Assembly (NCBI RefSeq): GCF_016283395.1
Contig: NZ_JAEEMU010000033.1
Span: 1 to 64,000, forward strand
Length of the DNA stretch: 64,000 nt
DNA from: Ruminococcus sp.
Lineage (GTDB): Bacteria; Bacillota_A; Clostridia; Oscillospirales; Ruminococcaceae
Direction of reading: 5' to 3'
Below, piece by piece: positions 1 through 8,949 of the stretch; position 1 is the stretch's first letter; the number at the start of each line of letters is the position of its first letter. Made by a program: the position numbers and the translations under genes. Under the pieces are notes generated by a model. It did not search any database, was not told the DNA's origin, and saw nothing but the letters and a program-made list of their open reading frames with translations.

Positions 1-99
1 TTTAACGTTATCAACGATAGCAACTACGACGGTTTTATCCATCTTATCGCTTACAACCTTACCTACTCTTGTTTTTCTAAGGTTTCTCTCAGTAGACAT
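1..99 (-). CDS. rpsQ: 30S ribosomal protein S17, N-terminal 33 residues (cut by window edge)
   Basis: Only the start of the gene is present; it runs off the left edge. The visible product begins MSTERNLRKTRVGKVVSDKM and continues DKTVVVAIVDNVK, the typical S17 opening (an OB-fold primary binder of 16S rRNA). A GGAGG site lies 6 to 10 bases upstream of the ATG. It follows rpmC directly, which is the expected S10-operon order (rplP, rpmC, rpsQ). Confidence 0.93.
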   Translation of the reverse strand, partial: MSTERNLRKTRVGKVVSDKMDKTVVVAIVDNVK

Positions 100-118
100 T
101 AGCTAAATCCTCCCTTTC

Positions 119-319
119 TTACTGCTGCGCAGCAAGCTCTGCCTCACGCAGAGATGTCTTGATGCGTGCAATATCCTTTTTTACAGCCTTGAGTCTTGCT
201 GTATTATCCAGCTGATTGATAGCGTGCTGGAAACGAAGAGCAAAAAGCTCTTCCTTAAGGCTTGTGAGCTTTTCGTTGAGCTCATCAACTGACATTTCTC
301 TGATTTCTGATGCCTTCAT
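119..319 (-). CDS. rpmC: 50S ribosomal protein L29
   Basis: The product is 66 residues, the normal L29 length, and starts [18 protein letters not shown]. It forms the usual two-helix hairpin with the family segment [12 protein letters not shown]29 sits at the polypeptide exit tunnel next to L23. Its start codon overlaps the rplP stop by one base (TAATG), so the two genes are translationally coupled within the S10 operon. Confidence 0.97.
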   Translation of the reverse strand: MKASEIREMSVDELNEKLTSLKEELFALRFQHAINQLDNTARLKAVKKDIARIKTSLREAELAAQQ

Positions 320-744
320 TACTGCTCAACCTCCTGCTCTGCTTTAGTTACGAACTTACACTTGATAGGAAGCTTGTGCATAGCAAGACGCATAGCTTCT
401 CTTGCAGTTTCCTCAGCAACGCCCTTGATCTCAAAAAGAACACGGCCTGGCTTAACTACTGCTACCCAGTACTCCGGTGAACCCTTACCTGAACCCATTC
501 GTGTTTCAGCTGGCTTTTCTGTGATTGGCTTGTCAGGGAATATCTTGATCCAAACCTGACCGCCTCTCTTGATGTAACGAGTCATAGCGATACGGGCAGA
601 CTCGATCTGGTTGGATGTGATCCAAGCAGGCTCAAGTGCCTGAAGACCGAAATCACCGTAAGTTACCTTATTTCCTCTGTATGCCTTACCCTTAAGACGT
701 CCTCTGTGGACTCTGCGGTACTTAACTCTCTTTGGAAGAAGCAT
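319..744 (-). CDS. rplP: 50S ribosomal protein L16
   Basis: The protein is 141 residues, full length for L16. Recognisable family blocks are [20 protein letters not shown] at the N-terminus, then [20 protein letters not shown], and a central [19 protein letters not shown]16 helps shape the A-site side of the peptidyl-transferase region. The gene overlaps both rpsC upstream and rpmC downstream by one base through TAATG junctions, a sign of tight coupling. Confidence 0.98.
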   Translation of the reverse strand: MLLPKRVKYRRVHRGRLKGKAYRGNKVTYGDFGLQALEPAWITSNQIESARIAMTRYIKRGGQVWIKIFPDKPITEKPAETRMGSGKGSPEYWVAVVKPGRVLFEIKGVAEETAREAMRLAMHKLPIKCKFVTKAEQEVEQ

Positions 745-1541
745 TACTGATTACCTCCTTCTCTTTTAGCGTCACGATTGAAATTTCTGTTTCCGCCGCG
801 TCTGTTGTTGTTGTTTCCGTCACGCTTATCGTCACGGCGACGGCGGTCATTATTTCTTGTATCGTTCTTTCTCTCAAGCTTTTCTCTCTGAGCAGCAGCC
901 TTAGCAGCATCGCCCTTGAGAACTTCGCCCTTATAGATCCAAACCTTAACGCCAAGCTTACCGTATGTTGTATCAGCCTCAGCGAAACCGTAGTCGATAT
1001 CAGCACGGATAGTCTGGAGCGGGATTGTACCCTCGTGGTAGCTCTCGCTTCTTGCGATTTCAGCACCGGCAAGTCTGCCTGATACCTTAACCTTGATACC
1101 CTTTGCGCCAAGACGCATTGTTCTGCCGATTGACTGCTTCATAGCTCTTCTGAAAGATACTCTATTCTCAAGGTCAAGAGCGATCTTTTCAGCAACGAGC
1201 TGGCTGTCCATATCTGGCTGCTTAACTTCAATGATGTTGATGAAAACCTGCTTGTTCATCATCTTCTCGAGCTGTGCTCTGAGCTTCTCGATCTCTGCGC
1301 CGCCTCTGCCGATTACGATACCTGGCTTAGCGCAGTGGATGTGGATTCTGACCTTATCAGCAAAACGCTCGATCTCGATTCTTGGAACACCTGCTGCATA
1401 CAGGCTCTTCTTGATGTAGTTACGAACGTTGTAATCCTCTACGAGGGCATTGCCGAAATCAGACTTGTTTGCATACCAACGAGAATCCCAATCCTTTATA
1501 ACGCCGACACGAAGACCGTGTGGATTAACTTTCTGGCCCAT
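744..1541 (-). CDS. rpsC: 30S ribosomal protein S3 with a charged C-terminal tail
   Basis: The protein is 265 residues. It carries the N-terminal domain ([20 protein letters not shown]), a type II KH domain with the GRGG loop ([14 protein letters not shown], near residues 75-90), and the C-terminal S3 domain ending in [17 protein letters not shown]3 forms part of the mRNA entry site. After about residue 220 it continues in a low-complexity tail rich in Arg, Asp, Asn and Gly, which looks disordered and is longer than in the E. coli or B. subtilis proteins. Such tails could give extra RNA contacts, but that is inference. Confidence 0.97.
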   Translation of the reverse strand: MGQKVNPHGLRVGVIKDWDSRWYANKSDFGNALVEDYNVRNYIKKSLYAAGVPRIEIERFADKVRIHIHCAKPGIVIGRGGAEIEKLRAQLEKMMNKQVFINIIEVKQPDMDSQLVAEKIALDLENRVSFRRAMKQSIGRTMRLGAKGIKVKVSGRLAGAEIARSESYHEGTIPLQTIRADIDYGFAEADTTYGKLGVKVWIYKGEVLKGDAAKAAAQREKLERKNDTRNNDRRRRDDKRDGNNNNRRGGNRNFNRDAKREGGNQ

Positions 1542-1560
1542 TATTCAAACCTCCTTGGGA

Positions 1561-1896
1561 TTATTCTTTTTCCTTAAGAACTACTGTGATGTGTGAAGTT
1601 CTCTTTAAAATTCTATATGCTCTGCCCTGTGCTCTCGGCATGATTCTCTTCATGATAGGTCCTGGAGTAACGAAGCACTCTGAAACCACGAGATTATCCT
1701 TGTCCATGCTGAAGTTGTTTTCAGCGTTTGCCTGAGCGGACTTAACAAGCTTTGCAACGATAGGACTTGCAGCCTTAGGAGTAAGATCTAAAGTAGCTAA
1801 AGCGAGATCAACAGGCTTGTTTCTGATAAGATCCAGTACGATCTGCACCTTTCTGGGTGATATACGAGCATTTCTTAAATAAGCTCTTGCTTCCAT
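1561..1896 (-). CDS. rplV: 50S ribosomal protein L22
   Basis: The product is 111 residues and has the L22 signatures [20 protein letters not shown] near the N-terminus and [20 protein letters not shown] near the C-terminus. The latter includes the end of the beta-hairpin that reaches into the exit tunnel. The gene lies between rpsS and rpsC in conserved S10-operon order, with short gaps holding Shine-Dalgarno sites. Confidence 0.98.
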   Translation of the reverse strand: MEARAYLRNARISPRKVQIVLDLIRNKPVDLALATLDLTPKAASPIVAKLVKSAQANAENNFSMDKDNLVVSECFVTPGPIMKRIMPRAQGRAYRILKRTSHITVVLKEKE

Positions 1897-1916
1897 CTCT
1901 GAGCTCCTCCTTCCGC

Positions 1917-2201
1917 TTATTTCTTACCGTTGTTAGATGTCTTTGAGCCTGCGTGGCCCTTGTAAGTTCTTGTAGGAGCAAACTCACCGAGCTTGTGACC
2001 TACCATATCCTCTGTAACGTATACCGGAACGTGCTTACGACCATCGTGTACAGCGAATGTGTGACCTACGAAATCAGGGAATATTGTTGAAGAACGGCTC
2101 CATGTCTTGAGAACCTTCTTTTCACCTGCTTCGTTCATTGCAACGACCCTCTTCAGGAGAACTTCCTGGACATAAGGACCCTTCTTGATACTTCTGCTCA
2201 T
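1917..2201 (-). CDS. rpsS: 30S ribosomal protein S19
   Basis: The protein is 94 residues. It starts [19 protein letters not shown] and contains the invariant [20 protein letters not shown] and [15 protein letters not shown] blocks of S19. S19 sits in the head of the small subunit near the A and P sites. A Shine-Dalgarno AAAGGAGG lies just upstream. The neighbours are rplB and rplV, as expected. Confidence 0.98.
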   Translation of the reverse strand: MSRSIKKGPYVQEVLLKRVVAMNEAGEKKVLKTWSRSSTIFPDFVGHTFAVHDGRKHVPVYVTEDMVGHKLGEFAPTRTYKGHAGSKTSNNGKK

Positions 2202-2222
2202 TTAATAGTTCCTCCTTTCAGA

Positions 2223-3056
2223 TTATTTGCCGTTGCGGCGTTTTACGATGAACTTATCAGTTCTGTGATGCTTCTTACGTGTCTTATAGCCGAGTGCTGG
2301 CTTACCCCATGGGGTTACAGGGCCCGGACGTCCGACAGGTGATTTACCTTCACCACCACCGTGTGGGTGATCGCATGGGTTCATGACAGAACCACGTACA
2401 GTAGGTCTCCAGCCCATGTTGCGGACTCTACCAGCCTTACCGTAGTTAACGTTCTCGTGATCAATGTTTGAAACCTGACCGATAGCAGCCTTGCAGTCGA
2501 TCGGAACTTTTCTCATTTCGCCTGAAGGAAGTCTAACAAGTGCATACTTGTCTTCTTTACCCATGAGCTGTGCCTGGTTACCAGCACTTCTTACGAGCTG
2601 TGCGCCTTTACCTGGGTAAAGCTCGATAGCGTGGATAAATGTACCAACAGGGATATCAGCAAGCTTGAGTGCGTTGCCTGGCTTGATATCAGCCTCAGCA
2701 CCTGACTCGATCTTATCGCCTACCTTGAGTCCGTTAGGAGCAAGAATGTATCTCTTCTCGCCGTCCTCATACTCAACGAGTGCGATGAATGCGCTTCTGT
2801 TTGGATCATACTCAAGAGTCTTAACAACTGCGATTACATCGTCCTTGTCTCTCTTGAAATCTATTACACGGTACTTTCTTCTGTTACCGCCGCCTCTGTG
2901 GCGAACTGTTATACGGCCGTAGCTGTTTCTTCCCGACTTCTTCTTCATTGGTTCGAGAAGGCTCTTCTCCGGCTCAACCTTTGACAGAACCGAGTAGTCA
3001 GTTACAGTCATCTGACGTCTCGAAGGTGTCGTAGGCTTATAAGTCTTTATAGCCAT
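2223..3056 (-). CDS. rplB: 50S ribosomal protein L2
   Basis: The protein is 277 residues, full length. Family blocks are [15 protein letters not shown] at the start, [20 protein letters not shown], and the conserved catalytic-region histidine block [20 protein letters not shown]2 is needed for subunit association and peptidyl transfer. The spacer to rplW is 74 bases and holds a short GGGAG/CTCCC hairpin at 3088-3102, with no U tract and therefore not a terminator. Confidence 0.98.
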   Translation of the reverse strand: MAIKTYKPTTPSRRQMTVTDYSVLSKVEPEKSLLEPMKKKSGRNSYGRITVRHRGGGNRRKYRVIDFKRDKDDVIAVVKTLEYDPNRSAFIALVEYEDGEKRYILAPNGLKVGDKIESGAEADIKPGNALKLADIPVGTFIHAIELYPGKGAQLVRSAGNQAQLMGKEDKYALVRLPSGEMRKVPIDCKAAIGQVSNIDHENVNYGKAGRVRNMGWRPTVRGSVMNPCDHPHGGGEGKSPVGRPGPVTPWGKPALGYKTRKKHHRTDKFIVKRRNGK

Positions 3057-3130
3057 TTTAACTTTTCTCCTTTAATGCATTTTTTGCGGGAGCATTACTC
3101 CCATAACTCTCTTACTTATTTATAATAAGA

Positions 3131-3424
3131 TCAAACCATGCCCTCGAAGAACTCGATTGCCTTTGATTCTGCTGTAAGAGTGATGATAGCCTTCTTCCAA
3201 TCAGGAGTCTTGCCAAAGAATCTTCCGACTCTCTTAGCGCGACCGTTGCAGTTCATTGTGTTTACCTTAGCAACCTTAACGTCGAAGAGCTCTTCAACAG
3301 CCTTCTTGATCTCGGACTTGTTAGCGTCCTTAGCTACCTTAAAGGTGTACTTTCCTGTCTGAAGATCGTCCATTGACTTCTCAGTGATTACAGGCTTAAG
3401 AATGATATCCTGAGCTGTTTTCAT
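3131..3424 (-). CDS. rplW: 50S ribosomal protein L23
   Basis: The product is 97 residues with the L23 opening [18 protein letters not shown] and the block [20 protein letters not shown]. It binds 23S rRNA at the exit tunnel and docks trigger factor and SRP. The start overlaps the rplD stop by one base, as in other tightly packed S10 operons. Confidence 0.97.
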   Translation of the reverse strand: MKTAQDIILKPVITEKSMDDLQTGKYTFKVAKDANKSEIKKAVEELFDVKVAKVNTMNCNGRAKRVGRFFGKTPDWKKAIITLTAESKAIEFFEGMV

Positions 3425-4047
3425 TATGCGTACACCTCCTCGATCTTTCCTACTGCATTCTTAACAACGATGAACTTGTCATAGTTGAGAATGTCATAAA
3501 CATTAAGTGTATTTACAGCAGCAGTCTTAACACCTGGGATGTTAGCTGCGCTCTTGATAACCTTTGCATCAGCCTCTGCTGTTACGATAAGAGCCTTGCC
3601 CTCAACGCCGAGAGCCTTGAGCATTTCAACAACTGTCTTTGTCTTGTAGCTGTCAAGTGTGAGAGCATCAAGAACGATCATGTTGTTATCGATAACCTTA
3701 GTAGAAAGCGCAGACTTCATAGCGAGTCTCTTTACCTTCTTGTTAAGCTCGTATCTGTAATCTCTTGGCTTAGGTCCAAGTGCGATTCCACCGTGTACCC
3801 ACTGAGGAGCACGAGTTGAACCCTGTCTTGCGTGACCTGTACCCTTCTGTCTCCAAGGCTTTCTGCCGCCACCGCTTACTTCTGTTCTTGTAAGTGTTGA
3901 CTGTGTGCCCTGTCTCTGGTTTGCGAGGTAATTAACAACTGCAGCGTGCATAACACCTTCGTTGGGAGTGATTCCGAATACTGAATCATTAAGCTCTGTC
4001 TCGGAAACCTGCTTACCTGTCATATCAAAAACTGAAATTGTAGACAT
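3424..4047 (-). CDS. rplD: 50S ribosomal protein L4
   Basis: The protein is 207 residues. Visible blocks are the loop that enters the exit tunnel ([20 protein letters not shown], near residues 60-80) and the downstream [20 protein letters not shown]4 is the autogenous repressor of the S10 operon in enterobacteria, where it promotes attenuation in the leader. This window also has a terminator in the S10 leader (see 5206-5236), but control by L4 here is only a hypothesis. Confidence 0.98.
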   Translation of the reverse strand: MSTISVFDMTGKQVSETELNDSVFGITPNEGVMHAAVVNYLANQRQGTQSTLTRTEVSGGGRKPWRQKGTGHARQGSTRAPQWVHGGIALGPKPRDYRYELNKKVKRLAMKSALSTKVIDNNMIVLDALTLDSYKTKTVVEMLKALGVEGKALIVTAEADAKVIKSAANIPGVKTAAVNTLNVYDILNYDKFIVVKNAVGKIEEVYA

Positions 4048-4064
4048 TTACGCTTCCTCCTTCC

Positions 4065-4697
4065 TTAAGCCTTTACGCTGTCAACGATATAAACGATACC
4101 GCCCTTAGGTCCTGGAACAGCACCCTTGATAGCGATAAGATTGTTTTCAACGTCTATTTTAACGATTTCGAGATTCTGAACAGTTACCTGCTCTGCACCC
4201 ATGTGACCTGCCATGCCCTTGCCCTTATAAATTCTTGAAGGAGATGAACAAGCACCCATTGATCCAGCCTGTCTGTGTACAGGACCTGTACCGTGAGTTT
4301 CCTTGAGTCTGTGCTGGTTGTGTCTCTTGATTGCACCAGCGAATCCCTTACCTTTGCTTGTACCAACAACGTCGATTGCGTCGCCTACAGCAAATGTATC
4401 AGCCTTGATGATGTCGCCTACGTTAAGTGAATCACAGTCTGCAAGTCTGAACTCCTTGAGTGTCTTCTTGCAAGCAACGTCTGCCTTATCGAAGTGACCC
4501 TTCATTGGCTTGTTTACTCTCTGTACCTTTACGTCGCCATAGCCCAGCTGAAGAGCTGCATAACCGTCGTTCTCTACAGTTTTCTTCTGTACAACGACAC
4601 ATGGGCCGGCTTCAATTACTGTTACAGGAACAACTTTTCCTGCTTCGTCGAAGATCTGAGTCATACCGATCTTCTTGCCGATAATGCCTTTCTGCAT
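4065..4697 (-). CDS. rplC: 50S ribosomal protein L3
   Basis: The protein is 210 residues, starts [18 protein letters not shown], and has the conserved central loop segment [20 protein letters not shown] followed by [11 protein letters not shown]3 is an early assembly protein close to the peptidyl-transferase centre. The 110-base gap back to rpsJ is the widest in the operon and contains two small hairpins. Confidence 0.98.
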   Translation of the reverse strand: MQKGIIGKKIGMTQIFDEAGKVVPVTVIEAGPCVVVQKKTVENDGYAALQLGYGDVKVQRVNKPMKGHFDKADVACKKTLKEFRLADCDSLNVGDIIKADTFAVGDAIDVVGTSKGKGFAGAIKRHNQHRLKETHGTGPVHRQAGSMGACSSPSRIYKGKGMAGHMGAEQVTVQNLEIVKIDVENNLIAIKGAVPGPKGGIVYIVDSVKA

Positions 4698-4750
4698 TTT
4701 CTTTTCCTCCTGTTAGGTTATTGGTTGATGATTTACGCATCAACTTGACC

Positions 4751-4782
4751 GACGGATCACCGTCATTCCGCTTCCCGAGCGG
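4751..4782 (-). other. Two adjacent small hairpins in the rpsJ-rplC spacer
   Basis: GACGG-ATCA-CCGTC (4751-4764) and CCGCT-TCCCG-AGCGG (4768-4782) are perfect 5-bp stems placed head to tail between rpsJ and rplC. Neither is followed by a U run on the coding strand, so they are not intrinsic terminators. They could be an mRNA processing or stability site, or a translational control element. Confidence 0.45.
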
Positions 4783-4807
4783 TAGTTTCAAGCGAGATAT
4801 CGGTTAA

Positions 4808-5122
4808 TTACTTAACCTCCATTACTACGTCTACGCCTGCGGGGATCTCAAGCTTGTCAAGAGCAGCTGTTGTCTTCTCTGTAGGACGGATAACGTCTAC
4901 GAGTCTCTTGTGAGTTCTCATCTCGAACTGCTCACGGCTGTCCTTGTACTTGTGTACAGCACGAAGGATAGTAACAACTTCCTTATCTGTAGGGAGCGGG
5001 ATTGGTCCTGAAACTCTTGCACCGCTTCTCTTAGCTGCCTCTACGATCTTAGCTGCTGCAATATCAACTGTAGCGTGATCGTAACCCTTGATCTTGAATC
5101 TGATCTTTTCGTTGACTGCCAT
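4808..5122 (-). CDS. rpsJ: 30S ribosomal protein S10 (NusE)
   Basis: The protein is 104 residues and has the S10 blocks [33 protein letters not shown] and [15 protein letters not shown]10 is part of the small-subunit head and, as NusE, also joins antitermination complexes. It is the first gene of the operon, preceded by AAGGAGG and a long untranslated leader. Confidence 0.98.
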   Translation of the reverse strand: MAVNEKIRFKIKGYDHATVDIAAAKIVEAAKRSGARVSGPIPLPTDKEVVTILRAVHKYKDSREQFEMRTHKRLVDVIRPTEKTTAALDKLEIPAGVDVVMEVK

Positions 5123-5441
5123 TATTTTCGCCTCCTTGAAATTGATTACGGGGACGCAGATATGAGATATTCACACGTTTCCGTGTGTTTCATGCTTTAT
5201 CTGACAAAAAAACTCGAAAAACTGGTGTTTTCCGAGCGGTCTTAGCAATATTTGAGCACAAAAAGAGCATAGTTCACGCATACGCAAGCTGCGTGAAGAA
5301 TAACCACAAACTGTGTTCGATATCCCAATCGCCCGGTTTAAAATCGGACATACTCCACGGAAATTACCTGCCATACCGGCAGCAACCTTCCGCTTCAACG
5401 CATATCTTCTGCAGTCAGTGCGCATACCAGCGCACTCAACG
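5123..5441 (-). promoter_or_regulatory. Long structured 5' leader of the S10 operon
   Basis: About 320 bases separate the predicted start site from the rpsJ ATG, with no convincing gene inside. Several perfect stems are visible: AGTGCGC/GCGCACT (5417-5436) right at the 5' end, CTGCC/GGCAG (5368-5382), an 8-bp stem TTCACGCA/TGCGTGAA (5273-5297), the terminator at 5206-5236, and CACACG/CGTGTG closing a GAAA tetraloop on the RNA strand (5172-5187) just before the ribosome binding site. The layout is that of an autoregulated ribosomal-protein leader. Confidence 0.7.
5206..5236 (-). terminator. Intrinsic terminator inside the S10 leader (putative attenuator)
   Basis: On the transcript strand a 10-bp stem CTCGGAAAAC/GTTTTTCGAG (one G-U pair, loop ACCA) is followed at once by seven U residues. 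It lies downstream of the S10 promoter and about 85 bases before the rpsJ start, so full operon expression requires read-through or refolding. Confidence 0.7.
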
Positions 5442-5447
5442 TAATCA

Positions 5448-5476
5448 ATTATATCACATATATAGGGAGAAATCAA
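5448..5476 (-). promoter_or_regulatory. Sigma-A promoter of the S10 operon
   Basis: The -35 TTGATT (5471-5476) and -10 TATAAT (5448-5453) are separated by 17 bases. No other gene intervenes before rpsJ, so this is the likely operon promoter. Confidence 0.8.
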
Positions 5477-5559
5477 GGTTTTACAGAAATTGTATTTGTA
5501 AATTTTTAATGAACGATAATTTTGTTTTAACTATTATTATCTCCCTGAAAAATTGCAAA

Positions 5560-5591
5560 AGTTCCCGAAGGTTTTATAGCCCACGGGAACT
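5560..5591 (-). terminator. Terminator of the acyltransferase gene
   Basis: The stem AGTTCCCG/CGGGAACT (5584-5591 with 5560-5567) lies just past the acyltransferase stop. On the minus strand it is followed by a U-rich stretch, TTTTGCAATTTTT. Confidence 0.75.
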
Positions 5592-5597
5592 GATAAA

Positions 5598-6884
5598 TTA
5601 TTCTTCTCTTGCAGCCTTTTCTGCCTTTATAGCTTCAATTCCCTGCTTTACGAGGTATGCTGCACCGTCATAAAGCTTATGGATAATGATAGCGCATATG
5701 AGCGAGCAGAAGAATACTTTAGGTATTATCTCATACCAGTGAGCAAGTCTGTCGCCGACCTCTAAATACTTCTCACAGAAGCCCTGATGACGGACGCTTG
5801 TTTCGTTCATCTGCCAGCCGCCGTAGAACATATTATCAAAGATATAGGAGATCATGTAAAGCGAAAGAGTTACGCCTGAGAGCTGTCTCAGAACGAACTT
5901 GACACCCTTGTTTGTGGTGGTTATGTCAAAGAGGAGCATAAACACGCAAGTTGCCATTATGTATACGGGATATGTGCCGTAGTCGTTGAAGTGCCATGAA
6001 AGGAAGTGCTGATCGTTTATTTCATCAGCGACTGACTGCTTATAGGTGCTGTATGTGATGAACCATGTAGCAAGGCAAAGTACAGCGAAGATTATAAGCT
6101 TGTTGCGTACACATCTCTTTGGAGGGCAGTCACGTAAGAATGCACCTGTGAAGTAATATGCAAGCGGCCATGCACCGCTGAGGTAATCAGGAAGTGCTCT
6201 TATCTGGTCATCTCTCTCAAATCCGAGGAAGAAGCTTCTTGCAACTATGGTCAGCATAGTTACCGTTAAAACGAGTGCGAATTTCTGCTTATTGTTCTTA
6301 CAGCCGTTGAAAGCAAGATTAAGGAAAGGAACAGCAAGGAAGATAGCAATATAATAATTTATGTACCATCCGTACTGTGCATTGTTATAAAGGTCGATAT
6401 ATCCTTTGAGAGTCTTCCATGCAGTGAATTCCTCATGGAAGTGGTGTTCCTTGAACTTGATACATATTATGCTTATAAAAATATAAATAACGATTATTTT
6501 TATGAGTCCCGTATAGAACTTTGCGCTGAAGGTCTTGTTCTTCATCAGGTACCCCGTTGCTATCATAAACAGCGGAACGCATATATAAGCCAGCCAGCGG
6601 AAGGCTATCGGTCCTAAAGCCGAGGAATTGGTAAGAGGTTCATAATAGAAACCGTTATAAAGGAAGAAGTGTACACTTACTACAAGAAATACAGCAAGTA
6701 TCTTTACAATGTCTATTCCTGCAAAATACGGTTTCACAGGTGCCGCAGCAGCTACTGCTGTATCCGCTGCCTTATCAGGCTTTTTAGCCTTTTCTTTACT
6801 GCTGCTCTTTTCATCAGCAGACTTGGTTGCCTTTACCGCCGTTTTTTCTTTTTCGGTGGTTTCGGGACTCTTTTTACTGCCCAT
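5598..6884 (-). CDS. Membrane acyltransferase, acyltransferase-3 family (OafA/WecH-like)
   Basis: The protein is 428 residues from the chosen ATG (product MGSKKSPETTEK), selected because AAGGAGG lies 9 bases upstream; a longer in-frame start exists at 6932 but has no such site. The first 50 or so residues are a Lys/Ala/Glu-rich, probably cytoplasmic tail. About ten membrane helices follow, beginning with the block DIVKILAVFLVVSVHFFLYN, which holds the conserved histidine of the family. These enzymes O-acylate envelope polysaccharides or lipids; the substrate here cannot be told. It is a single-gene unit with its own promoter and terminator. Confidence 0.85.
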   Translation of the reverse strand: MGSKKSPETTEKEKTAVKATKSADEKSSSKEKAKKPDKAADTAVAAAAPVKPYFAGIDIVKILAVFLVVSVHFFLYNGFYYEPLTNSSALGPIAFRWLAYICVPLFMIATGYLMKNKTFSAKFYTGLIKIIVIYIFISIICIKFKEHHFHEEFTAWKTLKGYIDLYNNAQYGWYINYYIAIFLAVPFLNLAFNGCKNNKQKFALVLTVTMLTIVARSFFLGFERDDQIRALPDYLSGAWPLAYYFTGAFLRDCPPKRCVRNKLIIFAVLCLATWFITYSTYKQSVADEINDQHFLSWHFNDYGTYPVYIMATCVFMLLFDITTTNKGVKFVLRQLSGVTLSLYMISYIFDNMFYGGWQMNETSVRHQGFCEKYLEVGDRLAHWYEIIPKVFFCSLICAIIIHKLYDGAAYLVKQGIEAIKAEKAAREE

Positions 6885-6938
6885 TTCGTCGGACCTCCTT
6901 GTTTTTTCTGAATAATGCAATAATACATTCACTGTTAC

Positions 6939-6967
6939 ATTATATCCTATATTGCTTATTATGTCAA
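6939..6967 (-). promoter_or_regulatory. Consensus promoter of the acyltransferase gene
   Basis: A perfect TTGACA (6962-6967), 17 bases, then TATAAT (6939-6944), ending about 55 bases before the ATG. Confidence 0.85.
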
Positions 6968-7016
6968 TGAAAAATCGACATTTCTATTTATTAGACGAAC
7001 CAGCTTTCCAAAACTC

Positions 7017-8828
7017 TCAGCTTCCGAAAATGTATTTCAGCACTGTGAGCACAGTGTCGCCGACTTTCTTTGAATCAACCACTTCAAGAACCTTATCTGG
7101 ACGGTTGGTAATTATATTGTCTACGCCGAGAGCCATCATACGCTGCACTTCGCTCTGTCTGTCAACTGTCCAGACGAATATACGCTTTCCGTTGTGGTGA
7201 GCGGAATTGACCACGCTCTGATTTACAAAGAGGTAATTCATGCTTACTGCGTCTATATACGGCAGACGCGAGTAAGATGTAGCCGTAGACAGGTTTGCTA
7301 TATACCCTGTCTTTATTTTGGGATCGAGCTGTTTTACCTTTTTGAGTGCGTCATAGGAAAAAGAAGTGATATAGCAGGAATTGGCTATGCCGTACTCCTT
7401 TACGAGCTCAACGACACGTTCAGCGGTCTTTTTGGGCTCTCCCGAACGCTTTATCTCTATATTCAGCATGATATCATTGCCTACAAGATCAAGCACCTCT
7501 GTGAACAGCGGTATCTTCACATCATCAAACTCTCCGTCCTTGCCGAACCATGAACCGGCAGAGAGCTGCTGAATCTGCTCATAGGTAAAGTTTTTCAGCA
7601 TTCCGTGTCCGTTTGTAGTACGGTCTAAAAGTTCATCATGGAATACCACAAGCTGATCGTCTGCTGTGAGCTGCACATCAAGCTCGATATAGTCGGCACC
7701 GCTGTCAATAGCCGCCTGAAAAGCAGGCAGTGTATTTTCGGGTGCAACGTGAGAAAATCCTCTGTGTGCAGTTACCTGTGTACGTGTAAGAACGCCCACA
7801 TTAATGTCCACGTTGCCCTGATAAAGTGCTTTGAGGTAAGAAAGGTTCATAACAAGTGCAGAAGCAATAAGTATAACAACTATAACAGCACTGTGTCTGA
7901 GACGCATTTTATGTTCTCTCTTGTTTGGTAGTTCAAATGTCTCGCCCTCGTTATCCTTCATGAATTTATGGGTGAGCCAGCTCATTACCACAGGTGCGGA
8001 AACAAATGCTGATATTGCTGTAAATACGTTCCAAGCATAGCGCAGTATCCTAAGCGACATACCAAAAGCTGCATTTGCTTTCAAACCTTTGATAACATAA
8101 ACGATAATGAAGCTTATACCAAATGTAGCGATAGCAATAAATACCATTACCATAAGGCTGAAGCCAAGGAGCTTGAATATCATGCTGAAACGCTGACCTT
8201 CCATCTTCTCCTTGCTCTTTTTCAAGCACTCACTGAACGAAGAACGTGTAAGTATAAGGTAATGGATACTGTAACAGCCGCTTATGATAAGCATTATAAA
8301 AAGAAGCTGTATCAATATGTATGCAACTACACCCAGAGCACCGTTCATGGAAGAGAATATCCTTTTCAGAACAGGCATGAGCGGTGCCATGAACATACCT
8401 GACGACAATGAGAACTGTGCCAGCGGCATGACAGCCATATATCCGAGGAAAGCAAATATCCCCGAGCCCTTGAACGCTTTTACAAATGAACGTATGCCCG
8501 TGCGGAACATTCCGCCTGTAAAGATACGCTGTTTTTTCTCGAAACATGAGAAGCAGGCCGCAAGAGCAGACAGCTCCACAAAAGAGAAAAAGGCATAGAA
8601 GAAAAGCATGACGATTATAACGATAATCGTCGCAGGATGCTTTAAATAGATAAGTAGATTTTCATCATTAAGGTAGTGTATTCCCGAAAGCTTCATCGTA
8701 AGCTTGAGAAGAAGAGCAAGCACAGGCGTTCCTATGGCAAGGAGCATGAGCTTGAATATCAGTTCAAATACAAGAAAATGAGGAACAGCTCTCAGAAAAA
8801 CACCCGCAGGTCTGATTATTTTTTTCAT
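7017..8828 (-). CDS. Membrane-anchored glycerophosphodiester phosphodiesterase
   Basis: The protein is 603 residues. The first 340 or so hold about eight hydrophobic segments (the GDPD-type membrane domain found in Gram-positive homologues). The C-terminal 250 residues are a GDPD TIM barrel. Active-site blocks are visible: the HRG motif (TAHRGFSHVAPENTLPAF, His about 355), the metal-binding acidic pair in YIELDVQL, the second histidine in VVFHDELLDRTT, LNIEIKRSGE, and IFVWTVD near the end. It should release glycerol-3-phosphate from glycerophosphodiesters, possibly from lipid head groups or lipoteichoic acid at the membrane. It is monocistronic with its own promoter. Confidence 0.92.
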   Translation of the reverse strand: MKKIIRPAGVFLRAVPHFLVFELIFKLMLLAIGTPVLALLLKLTMKLSGIHYLNDENLLIYLKHPATIIVIIVMLFFYAFFSFVELSALAACFSCFEKKQRIFTGGMFRTGIRSFVKAFKGSGIFAFLGYMAVMPLAQFSLSSGMFMAPLMPVLKRIFSSMNGALGVVAYILIQLLFIMLIISGCYSIHYLILTRSSFSECLKKSKEKMEGQRFSMIFKLLGFSLMVMVFIAIATFGISFIIVYVIKGLKANAAFGMSLRILRYAWNVFTAISAFVSAPVVMSWLTHKFMKDNEGETFELPNKREHKMRLRHSAVIVVILIASALVMNLSYLKALYQGNVDINVGVLTRTQVTAHRGFSHVAPENTLPAFQAAIDSGADYIELDVQLTADDQLVVFHDELLDRTTNGHGMLKNFTYEQIQQLSAGSWFGKDGEFDDVKIPLFTEVLDLVGNDIMLNIEIKRSGEPKKTAERVVELVKEYGIANSCYITSFSYDALKKVKQLDPKIKTGYIANLSTATSYSRLPYIDAVSMNYLFVNQSVVNSAHHNGKRIFVWTVDRQSEVQRMMALGVDNIITNRPDKVLEVVDSKKVGDTVLTVLKYIFGS

Positions 8829-8858
8829 AGGTTTGCTCCGAACAAATAATATATTTCA

Positions 8859-8887
8859 ATTATACGCTGTTTTTCGCCCGATGTCAA
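8859..8887 (-). promoter_or_regulatory. Consensus promoter of the glycerophosphodiesterase gene
   Basis: A perfect TTGACA (8882-8887), 17 bases, TATAAT (8859-8864), about 30 bases before the start codon. The -35 box abuts the U tract of the upstream operon's terminator. Confidence 0.85.
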
Positions 8888-8888
8888 T

Positions 8889-8943
8889 AAAAAAATCCGT
8901 CTTTCATGACCTTATTTTCACATTAAAGGCCACGAAAGACGGA
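8889..8943 (-). terminator. Terminator of the large carbohydrate-uptake operon
   Basis: The 10-bp stem TCCGTCTTTC/GAAAGACGGA (8896-8905 with 8934-8943) lies directly after the last permease stop and is followed on the minus strand by seven U residues. Confidence 0.85.
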
Positions 8944-8949
8944 GCTTGT

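Noticed and set aside
732..1082. Open frames on the plus strand over the ribosomal genes
   Set aside because: They are out-of-frame shadows of rpsC and its neighbours, without ribosome binding sites, and their products have no family features.
3088..3102. Terminator between rplW and rplB
   Set aside because: The GGGAG/CTCCC stem has no U run on the coding strand and lies inside a continuous ribosomal operon.
5185..5673. Open frame across the S10 leader and the acyltransferase terminator
   Set aside because: It spans a promoter, a terminator and a leader on the other strand, has no start signal, and its product looks random.
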